This document shows positions 50,801 to 59,800 of a stretch of DNA of 64,000 nt, piece after piece (positions within the stretch are counted from its first letter, which is position 1; each line of letters opens with the position of its first letter). The position numbers were made by a program, and so were the translations under genes. The notes beneath the pieces were generated by a model. That model saw only the letters and a list, made by a program, of their open reading frames with translations, was not told the origin of the DNA and ran no database searches. The stretch covers positions 496,001 to 560,000 of the forward strand of contig NC_061795.1 of NCBI RefSeq assembly GCF_021462225.1, read 5' to 3'. Source of the stretch: Girardinichthys multiradiatus. Lineage: Eukaryota > Chordata > Actinopteri > Cyprinodontiformes > Goodeidae.

Positions 50801-53800
50801 AACTCACAAACTTTAAAAAGTGTAAATAATCATTAGTAAGGATGGAGACCTGGTGATTGAAAGACCATTAGATTTGTCCTGGTGACATTGAGCAGTAAGT
50901 AGGGAAGCTGTTAGAGGGCTTTCTAATTCCTAATGAAGCACACATGACAGAAATTACTTCTGTCTCTCTGATGTCCCATTCCCGCTTTTATGCTTTTCTG
51001 CACACGGCTCGATTTAGACAGCAGACCGATGCCTGCAAGTGTTGCCATTTTTGCGGCTTGTTAGAAGTTAGATTCCCCTGGGAACACTGTGTGGGAAAAA
51101 TAAAGCCCTTGAAGTGCTCTGATTGCGGCACAGGTCCAGAGAGAGATTAACAACAGAGATCTGATAGAGCTTTGAACCGTTTCCTGCATTGGAAAACACT
51201 GAATTATGGTCATTCTTCTCTATTCTAATGGCAGCAGAGCGTCACACACAGCGATTTCATTCATATCGTTGTTCTGGGACCCACGCCGTATGTGTCGGGT
51301 CGGTTAAAATTAACCTCCTCAGTGTCATTTGCTACATTCAGTTAACATTAAAGTATCTTGCAGAACACTTCATGCCACTTCTTGTAATATTAGAACCACA
51401 ATCTTCCCTGTATTTTACTGACATTTTACCAACACAAATTCGTGAAATGGAATGAAGCACCTGTGAAGTAGTGATATGGCAAAATGCTAAAAGGTTTAAG
51501 GGGTATAAATAGTTTTGCCAGGCACTATACAAATGTTTCAAATAAACCTAAATCAGTAATCTGAGCGGGTTTAGTTTGATCCTATGACATTAACTTCCTG
51601 TGAACATATTAAAACAATAGTCAGATAAAACCGAAAGCAAGCTCTCCTCTGTTGTCGGTTTACTGCCAGAACGTCTGTAAACTTGTGACAAAGAAATCCT
51701 GCTGTTGGCTGTGAACACCACAACTCCCAGATGACCCCTTGCCTGAATAGTTTGGAGTCTGATCCTGCTTGGCTGCTGCTAAGCTGAGCTGAGTTGGAAG
51801 CTATGCAGCCATCAGAAATGGGAGGGGTTGTGATGGATAGAAGGGGGGGAAGATCAGTCCTCAGAAAGAAACGAGGAAGGGGCTGAAAGCGCGTATGGTG
51901 GAAAGGTGACGGGGAAAAAAAACAGGCTTGTGTTCGGTGAAGACAGCTTAAAAATAAATGTGGTATGAGGCAGGAGGGCCTGATGACATTAACGCACAGC
52001 CAGATGGGGAAAGAACACAAACTCGACACAATAAAAATTAAAGTTTAGAAGCTGACCTAGGCCACCAGTTGGTTTGATCTCAGGAGACTGGCGCGAAGAT
52101 GACTGGAAGAGTCGATGGGATGGGCAACCTTTGGAGGTATGGTTGGGGGAGGTCTCGGAGAGGACCTAAGAGCAGCCATGGACACCAGCAAGAAAAAGTG
52201 AGATAGTTACTCTTTGAAATTAGGCACCTAAAAATGTACAAACAGTCAGCTTAAAGGATTAAATAATAAATAGTGATACATCCTGGATGCTGCTGAGCAG
52301 TGTGATACCTCCATGGAGCCGGTCTTGCGATTGCGGATCATTGGGGACCTTCTCTGCAGGTTAATGAGTTCTGTGACAGGAAGTGCATCATCTGTCTGAT
52401 CCTGGGAAAGATCCTCCAAACTTCCCTGATTGGGCTTTTTGTCCTCATTCTAAGTGTTGAAACAACGGAAAAGTCAAAGTTTTACCCCACAACCAATCAT
52501 AGTTCATTTAATGAAAGTGTAAATGCAGTCATAGTTGCAAAAGCTTGAAATTCTATCATCTGATGTATAAGATTTCTTGAAAACATAACATGTCTTTAAA
52601 ATAAAAAATATATATATATCTGAATACATTTGAACCAAAACACAAACATTCACACACCTCTGATGAGGCAGGGCGGAAACCAAAGCAAAGAGGGAGATTC
52701 TCCTCATCCTCACATCCTTTGACTCCTGGACTGAAGTGAAGCTCCACATGGAACCGTTCCTCTGAGGAGGGGTCCTTCTCACCACAGGAGCAGCGGCATG
52801 AAAGACATGGCACTTTCATTAAGGAATCTGGGACGCTGCCAATGAAGATGTGAAAGTGCTGAGTGAAGAAGCCTGTTGACCAACCTTGTTGTTGTCTTCA
52901 TACAGCATGATGACGATCTGCGTCATGTAGTTGAGTTCAGTCACAGCACTCAGATAGTCCATCGCCTGCTTCCACTGCTGGTCCTTCACCTCCTTACAAA
53001 CGCACACGTACAGTACCCTTCATCATAAGCATTCACACCCCTTTATAGGTTACACATATTATACTGTGACAACAAACCTTATGTATATTTGAGGGATTTT
53101 ATGTGATGGATCAACACAAGGTAGTGCATTATTGTGAAGTGGAAGGAAAATGATTCAAGGTTTTAATATTTTTAACATATAAAAATAGGAGTGGATGACA
53201 TGACATAAATATATAAGGATTTTTCAGAGTAAAATCACAATTTTAACATTTGAAAAACACATTAAAACAAAAGCAAAAGCTTGGTTGGTCCCGAGACCAT
53301 CTTGAAACTATATTTTCAGTCTTGGTCTTCAAGGGTTTTTTCCTCAAGAACAGAGAAGACCACAGCTACAGCAACCATTTTTACTGCAACTTGGTGTGAA
53401 ACTACTGGCTGCATTCAAATGCAACTACAATTTATCTTTAGAAACTTTTCTGATTTTCTTTAATGTCTTATGTTTGGTGTCCCCTACATGACTTTCTTTT
53501 TCTTTCTGCTCTTCATGAAAAACGAGAATGGTGGAGTTCACAGCTGATAATTGTCTTGTCGACAGATTCTCCTGAGCAGTGAATCTCTGCAGCTCCTCCA
53601 AATCTCTCACTTTTCAGATTTTTGTTTGTAAAACGATTTTGAAAAACCTGAATTTTTATTTATATTTTACTCCACAATTATGCTCCACTTTGTGTCGGTC
53701 TGTCACGTAACACTTCAAACAAACACACCGACTTTGTGGTTGTAACGTGACAAAACGTGGAAAAGTTAAATAGTTTTGCGAGGCACTCCACATAGATGTG

Positions 53801-56800
53801 TTAAAATAAAAAATAAATTCCATCTTCAGAAAGAATGGACATAACATCAAAAAACTTGCAACAGTCTCATTTAGTCCACCATCCATTATTAGCTCACTAA
53901 TAAAGCAATTTAAGATGGTTTTTTTACTGTTCAGGCTCAGATGGCTCCTAGCAAATTCTCAACAACATTTGCAAAAACAGGCCAAAGACAAACAAATATA
54001 TATAAAAGGATTTAAAAAGAATAAATAAAGAAGTACAATACACACATCTAGAAGTCCTCCATAGCGGAACATGCTAAGCAGGGAGTGAACGTGGCTCTCG
54101 CTTGTAAAGTAGAGTCGTGTTCGAACATGACGACCAGGAGACATCACCCCCCGAGAATACCTGAACACCAGGAGACAGGCGAGGACATGAGGACTGATTG
54201 GTTCACACAAGAACAACTGATACACAGCACAGCACTACTTCTGGTTTAGACCTTCAATGCTTTCCTCACCTATTTAGCACATATCAATTTTTAGAAGAAT
54301 TTGTTCAACTCTGACCAGTAAAATTATTCAGGTGTAAAAAGGCTCCTACATCCAAGAGAAGAACTTGGGGGAAAATATATTGGGTATTTAAGCTCTTTAT
54401 TACTAGCAGCTGTGACAAACACGCAGTTTAATTCACATTTATTTGGCTCCATCTGTGGAAAAATCCAAAAGACGGAATAATGCGCCAAGTAACATTTTAG
54501 GACCTACAAGGAGGCTCTTGAAAAACGATTAGCTCGGCATTCAGTAGATAATCAGAAGACAATGAAGAAATCACTGAGAGTCTGAGACTTTTCTTCAGTT
54601 TAACTCTACTAAGAGAGAAAAAGCTGCCAATAAAAGACGATCTTTGGAAGGTTTAGAAGCTAAATAACCACATAATGTAATATGTGAGCAGTTGTGTGCA
54701 GACTGTATACATATTGACAAATGTTTTTTGTTCCTAGATAGTTTTATTCTCACAGAGGGTGTAGCTTGTTGACAGCCTCATCCTCATGGGTCCTCTGAAG
54801 GTCCAGGTAGATTTTCCTCATCAGAGGAACACAGTACGCCTGAGCGATATCCAGCTTCTCTACTTTACTGATGCCATACTCCTGTTAGCAATTTCACAAA
54901 AGACCAAAAAGATTCAAACGTTTATATTCTGTATTCTCCTCAGTTTTTATCAAAAAAGATGGAGCATTATCAAAAGAATAAAGAAACTGTGCAATATGGA
55001 GCTGTATGAAAGTGATTTGCCTGTGGGATGACTATGTCAGCCAGGGCACGGGACAGTCTGAAGAGCTCCAGCGTGTCCTCCAAGCCAACAGAGGCGTTGT
55101 GCTGCGAATCGTATTTGATGCAGTCGTAGATGTCCGGGATCTTGCTGATGTCGTAGCGTCCGTTCTTCATGCGGAAGTCTCTCTCCAGTTTGGACCAGCG
55201 CTGCAGCATGAGCTCCAACGTCTCACTGTGGTACAGCTGCAAATCTGTAGAAAAACACAGGATGACCACACTATTGAGAGATTGATTTCTCACAGATACA
55301 GAGAGAGAGAGAGTCAAACACGTTTGATCCTCTACTCTGTTTTGCCGCAAGAAAAGAAAATGTGCTACCCAGAACAGTCTGATCAGAACCTTAAAAATCT
55401 GATGTTTTACACCACCACTATTTGGTTTTGGTGATGTTACCGAGGGAATAAAAGGAAAAAACATAGTCACGCTCAATTTTTTACGACCGTGTTTGCGGTG
55501 CCACATAATAAACCGCTCGGTGTGAAAAAGTCTCCACATCGAACCGTTTTATATGCGACACACTGCTCTGAGCAGCCGGTCATGAGTATGCGCAGCGTCA
55601 CGGCCGCTCTCCGCTTCGCACTGAGAGGTCCCTAGTCTGGTTTAATGGCCTTTAACACCATCTTCTTTTCTTTTTGTTTTTCCAAAGCTACACGGCATTA
55701 GTTCTGCCTCTCTGTCTGGTGATGCCATGGCAGAGACTGTGGGAAATGTAGGAATTTGTCACCAGAAATATAGGAACTCAACTATGAAGCAGTGGAGAGT
55801 CCACTCCGAGTTCACGCTGCTCACAGTACGCCCAGCTATGTTCTGCCCTTTAATCAAAGTTAGTTGTTTTCAGTGGCAGTTAATAAAGACCAACTTAAAA
55901 ACAAACTAAGTTAGTTAACTTAATAACTTACAATATGTCTCATTAGATAAAAAAACAACATTTAGATTTTAATTTTCAAAACAAAACTCCAAAAGACTGT
56001 TTCAGAAGTTAAATTCTTTCAAGGGTTTTTTGGCGAATGGTGAATAAGAACTACTAAATTAATGCCCCGAGTGCATTATTCAAAAAAATAAAACATTTCA
56101 AATTAAAAGTACAAAGTCAATGGAAGAAGAAAGAATTACACAAACATACAGATTTAAGATTCGATTCAAGAATACTTTATTAATCCCAAAGGGAAATTAA
56201 ATGTTGTTGTAGCTCATATTATGAAGGTTTCTTCAAAGATTCGTTGTAGATGCTGATGGCTGTGGGCAGGAAAGATCTCCTGTAGCGCTCCGTCTTACAG
56301 CAGATCTGAAGAAGCCTCTGACTGAAGACACTCTGTTGTTGTAGGACAGTCTCATGAAGAGGATGCTCAGGGTTCTCCATAATGTTCTTCATTTTATGAA
56401 GAATCCGTCTTTCCACAATGATCTCCAGAGGTTCCAGAGGAGTCCCCAGAACAGAACCAGCCTTCTTTATCAACTTGTTGAGCTTTTTTAAGTCCCTGGT
56501 TCTGATGCTGCTTCCCCAGCAGATGATGGTAGAAGAGATCAGACTCTCCACAACAGACTTATAGAAGATCTGCAGCATCTTGCTGCAAACACCAAAGGAC
56601 CTAAGCTTCCTCAAGAAGTACAGTCTGCTCTGTCCCTTCTTGTAGATGGCTTCACAGTTGCATTTCCACTCTAGTCTGTTGTCCAGGTGAACACCGAGGT
56701 ATTTATACTCCTCCACCACCTCCACTTCTTCTCCCATGATGGATTGTTTCCACACCATGCCACAAAGTGGTCCACCACCTTCCTGTACTCAGCTTCTTGT

Positions 56801-59800
56801 TCATCTCTGATCCACCCCACGACTGCAGAATCATCTGAGTATTTCTGCAGATGACAGGAGTCTGTCTTGTACTGGAAGTCTGAGGTGTACAGAGTGAAAA
56901 GGAATGGTGAGAGTACAGTCCCCTGTGGTGCTCCTGTGCTGCTGACTACCTGGTTAGACTCACAACCCTTCAGTCTCACAAACTGTGGTCTGTTTGTCAG
57001 GTAGTCTTTGATCCAGGAGATTGTTGAGGCCTCCACCTGAGTGTAAATGCTAGTCTAATAAGATATAAATAAAATGCAATTTATAACCTATTATGAAAAC
57101 TCTTGTAGAACATTTAAAGCCTTGAAATGTAGTGTTTTTAGATTAAACTGTTTTAAGTTTCTAAGACCCTGCAAAAACCCTCTAAAGCAGCTATGAGCAA
57201 GGCTGAACAGCATGGAACAAGCTGGAGCTAGAAATGTTTGTTCAGGTAAGGATCGCTGTTGTCAAGGAAACACAAATGGCTAATGTCAGAAGCTAGAGAC
57301 AGTTTGAAATTTCAACCCTGCAATTATTTTGTCTTGATTTGAAAATATTATGAAAAACATGTTATAAAGTAACTGCTCTCTCGCTCATGTGGCGTGACGT
57401 CACCTCTGCATCTACTATATATACAGTTAGTAATGACGGCTCGGGGCAGGTACACTAGTTTAAATACAGTTCTTAGGCCTTCTTATCTTTAAAGTTCTTA
57501 AAGAGAAATAGGAATAGTTCAAAACTGGTATCGGCTAGTTGAAGCTTTACAAAAAAACGAAGACCCTCCCACATATTTCTGATGGATGTGTAATTACAAC
57601 TGATCAAGCTGTGACAGCGCTCTGATTCACTGACCTGCAGACTTAGGGTCCTCCAGTCTCTTTCGAATCTGCGAGGTGAGGCTCTGAATGAGCGCGTACA
57701 CCTTGTCACAGGTTTGGACTGGATTCTCTATGACCTTCATTGAGTTCACCAGTGATGGACTGCCAGTTGGGGCCAACTGGACCAAAATGGAAAAAATAGA
57801 ATCAGGCAGAGAGCAGATATGAAGCAACATTTCACAAAGCTCGTTGATATTAAACAACGAGCTTTAAGGTTGGACAATAACCTTATGATAGTCGTCTTGT
57901 GTAAACTGTTGGTCCTTCTGCATGATCTCATGTAGTCTGGCCTTCACCTTCTGCTGGCAGTCGGTCAGAGAGTCACTGTCCAGGAGTCCATTCATGTTGG
58001 CACTCTTTACCATCTGAACCAGGATTGGTGTCAGCTCCCCCTCCAGAGCCAGCAGGCCCTGGACACACAACAAAAATACAGTACTGAAGTTGTCATGCGA
58101 GAGCAAAAACACACTTAAGGTTGAACATATTTTAGAAATGTCCATTCCAAATGAAAGTTTGGGTTTACATAAGCAAAATAGTTACATTTAGATTTTGTCA
58201 GTTTGAACCACGGAGGATAAATCAAGAGAAGAATGAAAACTTCTGGCTTTGACAGATTTGAATGTAGCCTCAACACCAGTGTTCATTTCATCGACTGGGA
58301 TAACATTTCTTTTTTAAGTACGAATAAAGAAAAATTCAGAATGAAAAGATTGACTAGATGAAATTACTGCAGAGATACTGAATCAATCCATCGTCCATTC
58401 CTGCCTATCCGTGCGCAGGATATAACAAACACCGTTGGACATAACCTTGGCACGACAAAGCCTGTCCTGGTCTCCAGCTGTCACTGGGGGAGAGACGGGG
58501 TACACTGGACCGGTCATGCATCTCAGACCTTTCAACCAAAGAAGGTTGGGGCTCTACAAAAATGGACCAACTGGTTTCCCTCTGTAACACTGAGGCCAGC
58601 TCCATGCAGAGCTCAAAAAATAATTGCCCTGGACAATCAAAACCAGCTAATGCGCCCTGCATCATCATGTGCCAGCAGATCAGTACGATCTCTGAAAAAA
58701 CGCTCCCTCCAACTTCTTCCATCGGAGATGTCCTCCAACTGAGACAAAGCTCCCATCGTTCCACAATTACGCACAACTTTACGCAGATATTAATGGACAG
58801 GTGTGGTTGTCTCCAGCTTGTCCACCTTAGGAATCATCACACCTGACGTGTTTGGGATTAATCTGGTGATCCGACACCGTTTCCTTTTTCGGTGAGAGTG
58901 AAAGTGTCCCTTAGATGGTTCACATGCATTTTATGCTCCTCAGCGCTCAGACTGAAGATCATTTCCATCTACAGGTGACAGAAACAGAGGAAGTTTCACA
59001 GTTTACATCCGACCGAGGTTGTTTCCGTCATTTTCTGAGATGTGTTACGTTATTGTATGATGAGACGTGTGATTCAGTTTCATCGCTCTGGTTAAACCAT
59101 AAAAGCTCAAACTCATGAAAAAACATCAGGTTTGATGCTCCATGAATTAAACAAAGCTGAATGGAGTCATCTTTCAGTGGATTCAGGTGAGTTTTAGTTT
59201 TCTGTAGTTTATTATTGTCGTGGTTTCCGCACATTTTCACGGCAGGTGAAACGTTTGTGTAGATTTACGCACACTTTCACGCAACATTCATTTTTGTACA
59301 TGCCAAGTTGTGTGTAAAAGATTGCGCCGCAATATTTTTGTGCACTTCGTACATGAGACTCCAGGTCCTTAAACAGCTCCTACCTGGTGAGGAAGGCCCA
59401 GCAGAGGTTTTTCCTCCTTAGAGGCTGAATGGGGCTGGGCTCTCATCTTCGCTACATGCCAACATTTATAGAGCCAGAGCAGAGAGAGCATCTTTTGCCG
59501 AAATATGTGGTATGGGAACTGCACCGTACAGGACCAGAAGGACCTAGCACGAGTGATGAAAACGGTTCAGCAGATAGTGGGAGGCATACGTTTTCCCCAA
59601 TTTGGACTCCCTATATGAGGGTCGGGTACAGAGAAAGGCCAGGCGCATTGCGGCAGACCCTAACCACAAACCCCCAGAAATGGACTGTTTGTGTCTCTAC
59701 CTTCTGGAAAGAGTTAAAGATCATTACCAACAACGACAAGCAGGCTCTCTTCTTTAATCATGTTTTATCCCATCCAAAATCAATTTTGACAGGTTTTTGG

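Noticed and set aside
51571..52029. Minus-strand open frame of 152 codons next to a ppip5k1 exon
   Set aside because: Has no recognised domain and begins and ends in intron. The frame does not lead into the exon at 52057-52165.
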